A stretch of 15,682 nt of DNA from Clostridiales bacterium (GTDB lineage Bacteria; Bacillota; Clostridia; Christensenellales; CAG-138), in NCBI GenBank assembly GCA_003486785.1, contig DNFZ01000177.1, positions 413-16,094 on the forward strand, given 5' to 3'. The notes under the pieces are model-generated. The model did not search any database. It saw nothing but the letters and a program-made list of their open reading frames with translations, and was not told the origin of the DNA. Positions 1-7,745 of this stretch are shown here, piece after piece. The first letter of the stretch is position 1; every line of letters starts with the position of its first letter. Both the position numbers and the translations under genes were made by a program.

Positions 1-2082
1 CCGCTCGTGGACGGCCACGGCAACTTCGGCAGCGTGGACGGCGACAGCGCGGCTGCGATGCGCTACACCGAGGCGCGCATGACGGACGCCGCCATGCAGC
101 TGCTGCGCGACATTGAAAAAGACACCGTCGGGTTTTCGTTTAACTTTGACGACACGCTCAAGGAGCCGGAGCTGCTGCCGGGGCGCTTCCCCAACCTGCT
201 CGTCAACGGCGCAAGCGGCATCGCGGTAGGCCTTGCCACCAACATCCCACCGCACAATCCCGTGGAGGCGATCAACGCCGTCATCGCGGTGATGGACAAC
301 CCGCGCATTACGCTCGAAGAGCTCATGCAGATCATCCCCGCGCCGGACTTTCCCACAGGCGGTTTCCTGCTCGAATCCTCCGAGGTGGAGCAGGCCTACC
401 GCACCGGACGCGGCAAGATCTATATGCGCGCCAAGACGCATTTTGAAGAGCAGAAAAACGGCAAGACGCTCATCGTGATCACCGAGCTGCCGTTCCAGGT
501 CAACAAGGCGAACATGCTCGAAAAAATCCTCGCCGTGAGTCAGGAAAAAAAGGCGATGTTCTCCGGCATCGCGGATATCCGCGACGAGAGCGACAGAACC
601 GGCATGCGCGCCGTCATTGAGGTCAAAAAGGACGGCGACCCGGAGCGCATCCTGCAATATCTGTTTAAGTACTCCGACATGCAGATGACGTTTGGCGTGA
701 ATATGGTCGCCATCGCGGGCGGCAAGCCGCAGCAGCTGACCCTCAAGCAGATCATCGCGCACTACATCCGCCATCAGCGGGACGTGGTCACGCGCCGCAC
801 GCAGTTTGAGCTGGACGCGGCACTCCGGCGCGAGCATATACTAACTGGCCTGATGATCGCGGTGGACAATCTCGACGCGGTCATCGCGCTCATCCGCGCG
901 AGCAAATCGCCCAAGGAAGCACGCGAAGGCTTGATGAAGACATTCGCGCTCTCCGAGATACAAGCGCAGGCGATTCTCGATCTGCGCCTCCAGCGGCTGA
1001 CCAATATGGAGCTTGTCACCATCAAGCGCGAGTACGCGGAGGTGGTGCGGCTCATCGGGGAACTCCGCGGCATTCTTGCCAGCGACAAGAAGCTGATCAC
1101 GCTGATTAAAAAGGAGCTCACCGAGATTCGCGAAAAGCTCGCGGTTTCGCGCAGAACCACGTTTGTCGCCTGCGACGATGCGCCGGTTGACGAGGCGGAG
1201 GATTTCGCGCTCGTAGAGGACGTTACCGTCTGCATCTGCGAGGGGCTCAAGATCCGCCGTATGCCGACAAAGGTGTTTTCGCTCGCCGCCATCTCAGAGG
1301 ACAAGCCGCTGTTTGTGCTCGAAACCCGCTCCAACCAGCGCATCCGTCTGTTTACCGATCAGGGCGCGCTGCTCTCGCTCGCGGTGGAGGATCTGCCGGA
1401 GACCCGCGCCACCACGCGCGCGGCAAACCTTGCCTCGCTGCTGCCGTTTGAGAAAAACGAAAAAATCATCGCGCTCTATCCCGATGCGGACGAGGGCGAG
1501 TATCTATTCTATCTGCGCGACGGAAACGTCAAGCGCACCGCCGCGCCAGAATACCGCGTCCGCGTCAAGCGCACGGTGGCGGTCGCGCTGCGGGATAAGG
1601 ATCGCGTGCTCGGCATCGAAAAATATGAGCCGCGGTCGATTCTCCTCGTTACAAAGCGCGGCATGAGCATCCGCTTTGCGGCGGATACGATCCCTGCGAT
1701 GGGGCGCGTCTCCGGCGGCGTGAAGTGCATCAAGCTCGACAAGGGCGACGAGGTGACCTTCGCCTCGCTCGTGCCGGAGGAGGCCGAGGTGCTCACCGTC
1801 ACCGACAAAGGCTTTGGCAAACGCTCGCCGTTGTTTGACTATGACCTGCAGGGCAGAAACGGCAAAGGCTTAAAGACCTTCGACCTTAAGAAAAACGGGT
1901 CAAACGGCACCTGCATCGCGGTCGTCGCGGTGCTCACCGAGCAAAAGACGCTTACGCTCGTGCAGCGGCACGGCGCGCGCACGGCGATTCAAACCGGCGA
2001 GGTGCGAATCGAGCCGAGAGCCGGCAAGGGAAATATGCTTGTTGCGGTCGTACTGGACGACGACGTGACCGGCATCGAATAA
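1..2082 (+). CDS. gyrA/parC: Type IIA DNA topoisomerase subunit A (GyrA/ParC), 5'-truncated by window edge
   Basis: This is the DNA-cleaving subunit of gyrase or topoisomerase IV, which passes one duplex through a break in another. Frame 1 is open from base 1 to a TAA stop, giving 693 visible residues; roughly the first 100 of the family are outside the window. The catalytic tyrosine lies in the AAMRYTEARM block (Tyr22 of the visible part, E. coli GyrA Tyr122). It is followed by the FPNLLVNG and IPPH blocks, the long coiled-coil with LDLRLQRLT, and from about residue 400 a beta-pinwheel C-terminal domain. The N-terminal part is very GyrA-like (VDGHGNFGSVDGDS). However, the canonical QRRGGKG GyrA box is not seen in the first blade; only a degenerate QGRNGKG is visible at residues 617-623. 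It could therefore be a ParC-type decatenase or a second GyrA. The family is certain; the gyrase/topo IV choice is not. Confidence 0.93.
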   Translation, partial: PLVDGHGNFGSVDGDSAAAMRYTEARMTDAAMQLLRDIEKDTVGFSFNFDDTLKEPELLPGRFPNLLVNGASGIAVGLATNIPPHNPVEAINAVIAVMDNPRITLEELMQIIPAPDFPTGGFLLESSEVEQAYRTGRGKIYMRAKTHFEEQKNGKTLIVITELPFQVNKANMLEKILAVSQEKKAMFSGIADIRDESDRTGMRAVIEVKKDGDPERILQYLFKYSDMQMTFGVNMVAIAGGKPQQLTLKQIIAHYIRHQRDVVTRRTQFELDAALRREHILTGLMIAVDNLDAVIALIRASKSPKEAREGLMKTFALSEIQAQAILDLRLQRLTNMELVTIKREYAEVVRLIGELRGILASDKKLITLIKKELTEIREKLAVSRRTTFVACDDAPVDEAEDFALVEDVTVCICEGLKIRRMPTKVFSLAAISEDKPLFVLETRSNQRIRLFTDQGALLSLAVEDLPETRATTRAANLASLLPFEKNEKIIALYPDADEGEYLFYLRDGNVKRTAAPEYRVRVKRTVAVALRDKDRVLGIEKYEPRSILLVTKRGMSIRFAADTIPAMGRVSGGVKCIKLDKGDEVTFASLVPEEAEVLTVTDKGFGKRSPLFDYDLQGRNGKGLKTFDLKKNGSNGTCIAVVAVLTEQKTLTLVQRHGARTAIQTGEVRIEPRAGKGNMLVAVVLDDDVTGIE

Positions 2083-2096
2083 CGAAATAGCGACAT

Positions 2097-2132
2097 AAAA
2101 ACGAGCTGCCATATTGCGGCAGCTCGTTTTTT
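2097..2132. terminator. Bidirectional rho-independent terminator
   Basis: A perfect 10-bp stem (2101-2110 with 2118-2127) closes a 7-nt loop. It has a T-run after it on the plus strand and an A-run before it, so it can end both the topoisomerase transcript (+) and the GlsB-like transcript arriving on the minus strand. Confidence 0.9.
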
Positions 2133-2162
2133 GTTGCACAAGTTGTTGTAAATCGAAACGGT

Positions 2163-2414
2163 TTACCGTTTGCCGGAAATCAGCCGGCTGATCAAGATCA
2201 GAAGACACGCGCCGCCGACCGCGATGAAAAACCCGCCGATCGACCAGACATTGCCCGAGCCGATGCCCGCGTAGTCGGCCAGCCAGCCGCCGACAACAGC
2301 GCCCGCGATGCCGACGATGATGTTGCGGATGAGGCCGCCTCTGCCGCGCATGATCTTGCTGGCGACCCAGCCGATGAGCGCGCCGATGAGTAACCATCCC
2401 AGAAAATTCAACAT
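2163..2414 (-). CDS. GlsB/YeaQ/YmgE-family small membrane protein
   Basis: An 83-residue, very hydrophobic protein of the transglycosylase-associated/GlsB-YeaQ family. These are small inner-membrane proteins often tied to envelope or general stress, without a proven biochemical activity. The family pattern is clear: an N-terminal helix with GALIGWVASKIM, a short basic loop (RGRGG), a second glycine-rich helix (IIVGIAGAVVGGWLA) and a third helix ending in basic residues. Length is normal for the family. The ATG at 2414 has a GGAGG site at 2424-2428. It lies 53 bp downstream of the AI-2E-like gene on the same strand, so the two may be co-transcribed, ending at the 2097-2132 hairpin. Confidence 0.85.
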   Translation of the reverse strand: MLNFLGWLLIGALIGWVASKIMRGRGGLIRNIIVGIAGAVVGGWLADYAGIGSGNVWSIGGFFIAVGGACLLILISRLISGKR

Positions 2415-2467
2415 ATGAAACGATCCTCCAAAAATTTTTATCCTGATTCACGCGAACATGTGTCGCG

Positions 2468-2998
2468 TTATTCTGTCTTGTTCTCTTCCGTCGCGGCAGG
2501 TGTTGCTTGGGTACTCTGCTGCGATTTCTTTTTGAAAAACACGCGGAAGAGCACGTTTGCCACCGCCGCGATGACGGGGCCAAGGATCATGCCCGCGCCG
2601 CCGAAGAGAATCAGCCCGCCGACGGATGCAAACAGCGTAATCCACGGGGAGAGCCCCACGCTCTTGCCCGTGATGATGGGATCGAGGATCATGCGCAGCA
2701 CCACCATGGCGATATACGTCGCGCCGACCGAGATTGCCATATGCGGGTTTTTCGCAATCAGCGCAATGATAGCCCACGGCACAAACACGATACCGGAGCC
2801 GATGACGGGCAGCAAATCCAGCAAGCTCACCACAAAAGCGATCAGCAGCGACCACCAGCCGAGGCCGGCGATGACCATGCCGATCGTGATGACCAGAAGG
2901 TTTACGCCAAAGAGAATGACCTGCGCCTTGCCAAAGCCGAGCGCGGTTTTGCCCAACTCTTTGAGCGCTGTGACGAATCGTTTGTCATGTTGTTCCAT
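2468..2998 (-). CDS. Half-length AI-2E family membrane transporter-like protein
   Basis: A 176-residue membrane protein matching only the C-terminal half of the AI-2E/TqsA/YtvI family, whose members are usually about 350 residues. Recognisable blocks are DLLPVIGSGIVFVPWAI (61-77), the LDPIITGKSVGLSP region (105-118) and a glycine-rich last helix with GGAGMILGP (133-141), followed by a polar KKK... tail. About five membrane segments are expected. The frame stays open upstream to an ATG at 3250, but the extra 84 residues do not resemble the family. ATG 2998 was chosen because a sigma-A-like promoter (TTGTGT, 17 bp, TATAAT) would start transcription at that very ATG. No ribosome site precedes it, so translation would be leaderless. 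The function is unassigned; it could be a natural short paralogue or a decayed gene. Confidence 0.7.
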   Translation of the reverse strand: MEQHDKRFVTALKELGKTALGFGKAQVILFGVNLLVITIGMVIAGLGWWSLLIAFVVSLLDLLPVIGSGIVFVPWAIIALIAKNPHMAISVGATYIAMVVLRMILDPIITGKSVGLSPWITLFASVGGLILFGGAGMILGPVIAAVANVLFRVFFKKKSQQSTQATPAATEENKTE

Positions 2999-3004
2999 AG
3001 CATG

Positions 3005-3033
3005 ATTATAGCGGAATGCGCGCCTGCACACAA
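3005..3033 (-). promoter_or_regulatory. Sigma-A-like promoter of the AI-2E-like gene, probably leaderless
   Basis: On the minus strand, TTGTGT (3028-3033) is separated by 17 bp from a perfect TATAAT (3005-3010). A normal 6-nt distance from the -10 box puts the transcript start on A2998, the first base of the chosen ATG. Confidence 0.5.
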
Positions 3034-3237
3034 TCGGTTTGGCGTGAGTGAATCGTGAAATCTGTTTGATAAAAGCGAATATGCCCCCTTGGCTTCTCGC
3101 GCGGCATAATTCTCTTTGTCCTTCTTCGTTCTTTATGCATCTAGAAATGTATTTTTGCATGACTCCAAACAAGAAAACGTCCGGTATATCAGTCTTTTCC
3201 CACTGAATAAATATACTATATATTTCTTGCTGCGCCG

Positions 3238-3267
3238 TTGACAGCGACATCCTCTTGCGAATAGGAT
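3238..3267 (+). promoter_or_regulatory. Sigma-A-like promoter of the buk-ptb-ior operon
   Basis: A perfect TTGACA (3238-3243) lies 18 bp before TAGGAT (3262-3267). The transcript would start near 3274, about 50 nt before the buk ATG. It is the only good plus-strand promoter in the gap. Confidence 0.55.
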
Positions 3268-3326
3268 AACATCAGCGGTTTTGTAGCAACGGAGTCTACA
3301 GAAGCCCAAAAACCGGAGGACGCAAC

Positions 3327-4403
3327 ATGCGCATACTCGTCATCAATCCCGGCGCAACCTCGACCAAGATCGCTGTTTACGAAGAGGATACGGAGGTTTT
3401 TTCCACCTCACTCTCCCACGCGCCGGAGGAGCTTTCCGGCTTATTGCGCGTGGTCGACCAGCTTTCTCTGCGCGAAGGTCTCGTGCGAAACGCGCTGGCA
3501 GAGGCGGGCTATACCCCCGCGCGGTTTGACGCGGTCGTAAGCCGCGGCGGCTTGGTGCGCCATATCCCCAGCGGAACATACGAAATCGACGATCAGGTCA
3601 TTCACGACATCTACAATCCCCCCTTTGGCGAGCACGCCTCCTCCCTTGGCCCCCTCATCGCGCGCTCGATTGCCGCGGAGGCGCAGATACCGGCATATCT
3701 CGTCGATCCGGTTTCGGTGGACGAGCTGCAACCGCTCGCCCGCGTCTCCGGCCTTTCCGGCATGGAGCGGGAGAGCTTTTTTCATGCGCTCAATCAAAAG
3801 GCCGTTGCGCGAAAAGCCGCAGCGGATCTCGGCAAGCCGTATGAAGCGCTCAACCTCATTGTCGCACACTTAGGCGGCGGGGTCTCGGTTGCGGCGCACG
3901 AGAAAGGGCGCGTGGTGGATGTCTTCAACGTCAAGGACGAGGGCAGCTTTTCGCTCGACCGCGCGGGGTCTTTGCCCGTCAACGCGCTGGTCAACCTCTG
4001 CTTTTCCGGTGTGACCAAACAGGAAATCAAGCACAGGCTCTCGTTTGAAGCGGGCGTGTTTTCCTATCTTGGCACGCGGGATTTCCGCGAGGTGCAGCAG
4101 CGCATGCTCGAAGGCGACGAAAAGGCTTCGCTCGTCTACCGCGCGATGGCGTATCAGCACGCGAAGGACATCGGCGCGATGGCTGCGGTGCTTCGCTACA
4201 GTGTAGACGCGATTATTTTCACGGGCGGCATCGCGCACTCTGAGCGTTTCTGTTCGGAGATCTCCGGCTATGTCGAGAAGATCGCGCCCATCCTGCGCTA
4301 CCCCGGCGAGGAAGAGATGAAAGCGCTTGCGCTCGGCGCGCTGCGTGTGCTGCGCGGAGAAGCGGCAAGGTCGTATACGGAGACGATTGCGCAAACCAAA
4401 TAA
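3327..4403 (+). CDS. buk: Butyrate (branched/aryl-acid) kinase
   Basis: The enzyme transfers phosphate from an acyl phosphate to ADP, giving a free acid and ATP; it is the energy-conserving last step of the operon's pathway. At 358 residues it has the full length of the family. The acetokinase-fold signatures are present: VINPGATSTK at 5-14 (phosphate 1), LIVAHLGGGVSVAAHEKG at 177-194, and the adenine-site FTGGIAHS at 298-305. The ATG is preceded by GGAGGA at 3315-3320. It is the first gene of the operon, 34 nt before ptb. Butyrate kinases accept isobutyrate, isovalerate and similar acids, so the name does not prove butyrate is the substrate. The IorAB and aminotransferase genes downstream argue for aryl-acetate or branched-chain acids. 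Confidence 0.95.
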   Translation: MRILVINPGATSTKIAVYEEDTEVFSTSLSHAPEELSGLLRVVDQLSLREGLVRNALAEAGYTPARFDAVVSRGGLVRHIPSGTYEIDDQVIHDIYNPPFGEHASSLGPLIARSIAAEAQIPAYLVDPVSVDELQPLARVSGLSGMERESFFHALNQKAVARKAAADLGKPYEALNLIVAHLGGGVSVAAHEKGRVVDVFNVKDEGSFSLDRAGSLPVNALVNLCFSGVTKQEIKHRLSFEAGVFSYLGTRDFREVQQRMLEGDEKASLVYRAMAYQHAKDIGAMAAVLRYSVDAIIFTGGIAHSERFCSEISGYVEKIAPILRYPGEEEMKALALGALRVLRGEAARSYTETIAQTK

Positions 4404-4437
4404 CCTTTACTATACCAAACAGAGGAGACACCAAGGC

Positions 4438-5343
4438 ATGAAACACACCCTGAATGAGTTTGTCGAAGGGGCGCAGGGGCTAAACCTCCGCGTCGCTGTC
4501 GCCAGCGCGCACGACACAGAGGTCATCGAGGCCCTGCTTGCCGCGCGTGAAAAAGGCATCTGCTCCGCCCTGCTCTACGGCAAGGCTGCGGAGATTCACA
4601 AAATTTTCGCCACCCTCGGCGCGGACGAAACCGGCTTTACGATCATCGAGCCGGAGGACGGCAGCGACGTTGCCTGTGCACGCGCGGCGGTGCACGCCGT
4701 CGAGACGGGCGAGGCAGACTATCTCATGAAGGGCATTCTCAACTCGACGGATTTTCTCCGCGCGGTGGTGCATTCCGAGCTTTTGCTCGGGGGGCTTCTC
4801 TCGCATGTGATGCTCTTCGAGTTTCCGACGTATCACAAGCTGCTCTTTATCAGCGACGGGGCGATGAACCCCGCGCCGGACTATGAGAAAAAGCGCGTCA
4901 TCCTGGAGAACGCCGCAAGGCTCATGCAGCAGATCGGGTATACTGCCATCAACGCGGCCGTACTCAGCGGCAGCGAGGTGGTCAGCGAGAAGATCCCCTC
5001 CACGTTGGACGCAAAGGCGCTGGCTCAGCTCGACTGGACGCGCTACAACATGACCGTGTTCGGCCCGGTCGCGCTCGATCTTGCCATCAGCCGCGAGGCC
5101 TGCGCACACAAGAAATATACGACGGCAGGCGCGGGCGACGCGGATCTGCTGATCATGCCAAACTACGAGACCGGCAACGCGTTTGGCAAGTCCCTCACCT
5201 ACTTTGCGCACGCACGCACAGCCGGGCTCGTCCTCGGCGCGCGCTGCCCCATCGTGCTTGTCTCTCGCGCAGACCCGGCGGACGCAAAGCTCACCTCCCT
5301 CGCCCTTGGCGCCATCGCGGCGCATGAAGGAGGCAAAGCATGA
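4438..5343 (+). CDS. ptb: Phosphate butyryltransferase-like acyl-CoA phosphotransferase
   Basis: The enzyme exchanges the CoA of an acyl-CoA for phosphate, making the acyl phosphate used by Buk. The protein has 301 residues, normal for Ptb. It shows the Pta/Ptb-family fold landmarks: an N-terminal RVAVASAHD strand-loop, the YLMKGILNSTDFLRAV segment, the GLLSHVMLFEFP strand, FISDGAMNPAPD, and near the C-terminus MPNYETGNAFGKSL followed by GARCPIVLVSRAD. The frame is open further upstream, but ATG 4438 has an AGAGGAGA site at 4421-4428 and gives the family N-terminus. Its stop overlaps the iorA start (ATGA at 5340-5343), indicating translational coupling. Confidence 0.94.
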   Translation: MKHTLNEFVEGAQGLNLRVAVASAHDTEVIEALLAAREKGICSALLYGKAAEIHKIFATLGADETGFTIIEPEDGSDVACARAAVHAVETGEADYLMKGILNSTDFLRAVVHSELLLGGLLSHVMLFEFPTYHKLLFISDGAMNPAPDYEKKRVILENAARLMQQIGYTAINAAVLSGSEVVSEKIPSTLDAKALAQLDWTRYNMTVFGPVALDLAISREACAHKKYTTAGAGDADLLIMPNYETGNAFGKSLTYFAHARTAGLVLGARCPIVLVSRADPADAKLTSLALGAIAAHEGGKA

Positions 5344-7112
5344 GCAAGACGCGTCAGCTACTCACCGGAAACGAAGCCATCGCGCGCGGCGCTTATGAGG
5401 CGGGCGTGTCCGTCTGCTCCGCCTATCCCGGCACGCCGAGCACGGAGATTTTCGAAAACCTCGCGCAGTATAAGGATTCGCTTTATGCCGAATGGGCACC
5501 GAACGAAAAAGTAGCCACCGAGGTTGCCTACGGCGCATGCATCGCAAACGCGCGTTCGCTCACCGCGATGAAGCACGTCGGCTTAAATGTGGCGGCAGAC
5601 CTGGTGTTTACCGCCGCATACAACGGCGTTGGCGCGGGGTTTGTGATCGTTACGGCGGACGATCCGGACATGCACTCCTCGCAAAACGAGCAGGACAACC
5701 GCCGCTATGCGCAGTTTGCGAAGATTCCGCTCATCGAGCCAAGCGATTCGCAGGAATGCAAGGACTTCATGAAGGAAGCCTACGACATCTCCGAGCGGTT
5801 TGATATCCCCGTGCTGTTTCGCACCACCACGCGCGTGAGCCACAGCAAGAGCCTCGTCTCCTTCGGCGAGCGGGAGGAGCAATCCCCCGCGCGTTATGCG
5901 CGCAATATCCCGAAGTTTGTCTGCACGCCCGCGTTCGCGCGCAAGCACCGCCCGGAGCTCGAAGAAAAGCTAAAAGCGCTGGAGGCATATGCCAACACGA
6001 GCCCGCTCAACAGCATGGAGCTAAACGGCGGCAAGGTCGGCGTGCTCTCCGCTTCGATTGCCTACCAGTACGTAAAAGAAGTCTTCCCGCAAGATACGTC
6101 GTTCCTCAAGCTCGGCTTCACCTGGCCGCTGCCGATGGACCTGATCCGCACATTTGCCTCCAACGTAGAAACGCTCTACGTGGTGGAGGAGCTAGAGCCG
6201 TTTATGGAAGAGCAGCTCAAAGCCGCGGGCATCGCCTGCGTCGGCAAACAGGTCATACCGCCGATGTATGAGCTCAACCCCGAAATCGTGCGCCGCGGGG
6301 TTTTCGGCACGGAGCCGGAGGTGGCCAAGCTCGACCTCGACATGGTCGCGCGCCCGCCCGCCCTCTGCCCCGGCTGCCCGCACCGTGGATTTTTCTATGT
6401 GCTCAGCAAGCGGAAGGATTTCGTGATCACGGGCGACATCGGCTGCTATACGCTGGGCTATGCCGCGCCCCTCTCCGCGATGGACACCTGCGCCTGCATG
6501 GGCGGCGGCTTCTCCCTCGGCATGGGTATGGCTAAGGCGTTCGCCCAACAGGGCATCACCGACAAGAAAATTTTCGGTGTGGTCGGGGACTCTACGTTTT
6601 TCCACAGCGGGCTTACCGGCGCGGTCGAAATTCTGTATAATAAGGGCAATATGATCCCCTGCGTGCTGGATAACTCCATCACCGGCATGACGGGGCATCA
6701 GGATAACCCCGGCACGGGCTTCACGCTCGAAGGCGAGATCGCAAGCAAAATCGCCATCGAGGATGTGCTCAAGAGCTTTGGCTACGGCAACGTGATCATC
6801 GTAGACCCGCAGGATCTCAAGGCGATGCAAAAGGCCGTGGACGACGCGCTGGCAAGCGAGGTCCCCGCCGCAATCATCGTCAGAAGACCCTGCGTGCTGA
6901 TCAAGCGCATCAAGCACGACCTCGGCAAGTGCACTGTCGACCGCGACAAGTGCCGCAGCTGCAAAATCTGCCTCAAGGTCGCCTGCCCCGCCCTCCACAT
7001 GACGGATGGCAAGACCGAGATCGACCAGACGCTCTGCGTGGGCTGTAAGGTCTGCGCGCAGGCTTGCCCGTTTGGCGCAATCTCGCGCATCGGCGAGCAG
7101 AAAGGAGAATGA
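5340..7112 (+). CDS. iorA: Indolepyruvate:ferredoxin oxidoreductase, alpha subunit
   Basis: The large subunit of the enzyme that oxidatively decarboxylates aryl-pyruvates (and in some relatives branched-chain 2-oxoacids) with CoA to acyl-CoA, CO2 and reduced ferredoxin. The 590 residues are in family order. An N-terminal pyrimidine-binding domain comes first (SAYPGTPSTEIFE, 28-40; EKVATEVAYGA, 56-66). The TPP domain follows, with CPGCPHRG (343-350), GDIGCYTLG, GDSTFFHSG (417-425) and DNSITGMTGHQDN (444-456). The C-terminal bacterial ferredoxin domain carries two [4Fe-4S] motifs, Cys538-541-544-549-Pro and Cys566-569-572-576-Pro. All key cysteines are present. The start overlaps ptb by ATGA. 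Cytoplasmic; it works as a complex with IorB encoded next. Confidence 0.96.
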   Translation: MSKTRQLLTGNEAIARGAYEAGVSVCSAYPGTPSTEIFENLAQYKDSLYAEWAPNEKVATEVAYGACIANARSLTAMKHVGLNVAADLVFTAAYNGVGAGFVIVTADDPDMHSSQNEQDNRRYAQFAKIPLIEPSDSQECKDFMKEAYDISERFDIPVLFRTTTRVSHSKSLVSFGEREEQSPARYARNIPKFVCTPAFARKHRPELEEKLKALEAYANTSPLNSMELNGGKVGVLSASIAYQYVKEVFPQDTSFLKLGFTWPLPMDLIRTFASNVETLYVVEELEPFMEEQLKAAGIACVGKQVIPPMYELNPEIVRRGVFGTEPEVAKLDLDMVARPPALCPGCPHRGFFYVLSKRKDFVITGDIGCYTLGYAAPLSAMDTCACMGGGFSLGMGMAKAFAQQGITDKKIFGVVGDSTFFHSGLTGAVEILYNKGNMIPCVLDNSITGMTGHQDNPGTGFTLEGEIASKIAIEDVLKSFGYGNVIIVDPQDLKAMQKAVDDALASEVPAAIIVRRPCVLIKRIKHDLGKCTVDRDKCRSCKICLKVACPALHMTDGKTEIDQTLCVGCKVCAQACPFGAISRIGEQKGE

Positions 7113-7117
7113 CCCAT

Positions 7118-7702
7118 ATGGCAAACTTTACCGGAAAGAGCATTCTCATCTGCGGCGTCGGCGGACAAGGCACACTATTGATGAGCAAAACCCTCACCGC
7201 AGGACTTGTTGCCGCGGGGTTTGATGTCAAGATGAGCGAAGTACACGGCATGGCGCAGCGCGGCGGCTCCGTCTCCACGCAGGTGCGCTATGGCGAGAAG
7301 GTGTATTCCCCCATCATCGGGCGCGGCGAAGCGGATGTGCTTGTCGCGTTTGAAAAACTCGAAGGCGCGCGCTATTCCGACCTGCTCAAGCCGGGCGGCA
7401 CCGCGCTGATCAATGATTATGAGGTGTTCCCGCTGCCGGTCTCCAGCGGCGCAGCGGAATATCCGCAAAATATATACGAAGAGATGCGAAAAACGTTTGA
7501 CCTGCGCGTCATCCCCGCGAGTACGATTGCAAAATCGCTCGGCAACATCCGCTGCACCAACATCGTGCTGCTTGGCGCGCTCGTCCGTGCGTTCTCGCTG
7601 GAGTCTATCGACTGGAACGCCGCGCTGACCGCGTCCGTCCCGCCAAAGGTGTTGGAGATGAATATCAAGGCGTTTGAAGCAGGATACAAGTTCGAAGGGT
7701 AA
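7118..7702 (+). CDS. iorB: Indolepyruvate:ferredoxin oxidoreductase, beta subunit
   Basis: The gamma-type (2-oxoacid oxidoreductase) partner of IorA. The protein has 194 residues, the normal size. It shows the nucleotide-fold opening ILICGVGGQGTLLMSKTL near the N-terminus, the family block KMSEVHGMAQRGGSVSTQVRYG, the EADVLVAFEKLEGARY strand and the NIVLLGALV segment. Two starts compete: ATG 7109, which overlaps the iorA stop as ATGA but sits 1 nt after the AAAGGAG site at 7101-7107, and ATG 7118, at a normal 10-nt spacing. The second gives the usual N-terminus (MANFTGKSILICG) and was chosen. Confidence 0.94.
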   Translation: MANFTGKSILICGVGGQGTLLMSKTLTAGLVAAGFDVKMSEVHGMAQRGGSVSTQVRYGEKVYSPIIGRGEADVLVAFEKLEGARYSDLLKPGGTALINDYEVFPLPVSSGAAEYPQNIYEEMRKTFDLRVIPASTIAKSLGNIRCTNIVLLGALVRAFSLESIDWNAALTASVPPKVLEMNIKAFEAGYKFEG

Positions 7703-7707
7703 ATTTC

Positions 7708-7726
7708 CCCGCTCTTGGGCGGGTTT
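7708..7726 (+). other. Small intra-operon hairpin
   Basis: A 5-bp GC stem (CCCGC 7708-7712 with GCGGG 7719-7723) followed by TTT lies between iorB and the aminotransferase. It is too weak for a proper terminator, but it could protect the upstream message or reduce read-through. Confidence 0.25.
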
Positions 7727-7745
7727 GCCAGAGAGGAAGACACAC

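Larger units (their letters stand above)
2999..3326. other. Divergent intergenic region
   Basis: A 328-bp, noticeably AT-richer stretch between the AI-2E-like gene (-) and buk (+). It holds the two divergent promoters and an A/T tract at about 3204-3226 that could act as an UP element for the buk promoter. No convincing coding region is seen on either strand. Confidence 0.6.

Noticed and set aside
2999..3250. N-terminal extension of the AI-2E-like protein to ATG 3250
   Set aside because: The added residues do not resemble the family, the ATG has AGAGG with no spacing, and a strong promoter lies inside the extension.
4327..4437. Upstream extension of ptb
   Set aside because: It overlaps the end of buk in another frame. 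The ribosome site and family N-terminus both point to ATG 4438.
4480..5325. Minus-strand open frame of 281 codons opposite ptb
   Set aside because: Low-complexity Arg/Ala/Val/His-rich shadow of the Ptb coding sequence, without family resemblance.
6192..7124. Minus-strand open frame of 310 codons opposite iorA
   Set aside because: Shadow of the conserved TPP and ferredoxin domains; no independent start signal.
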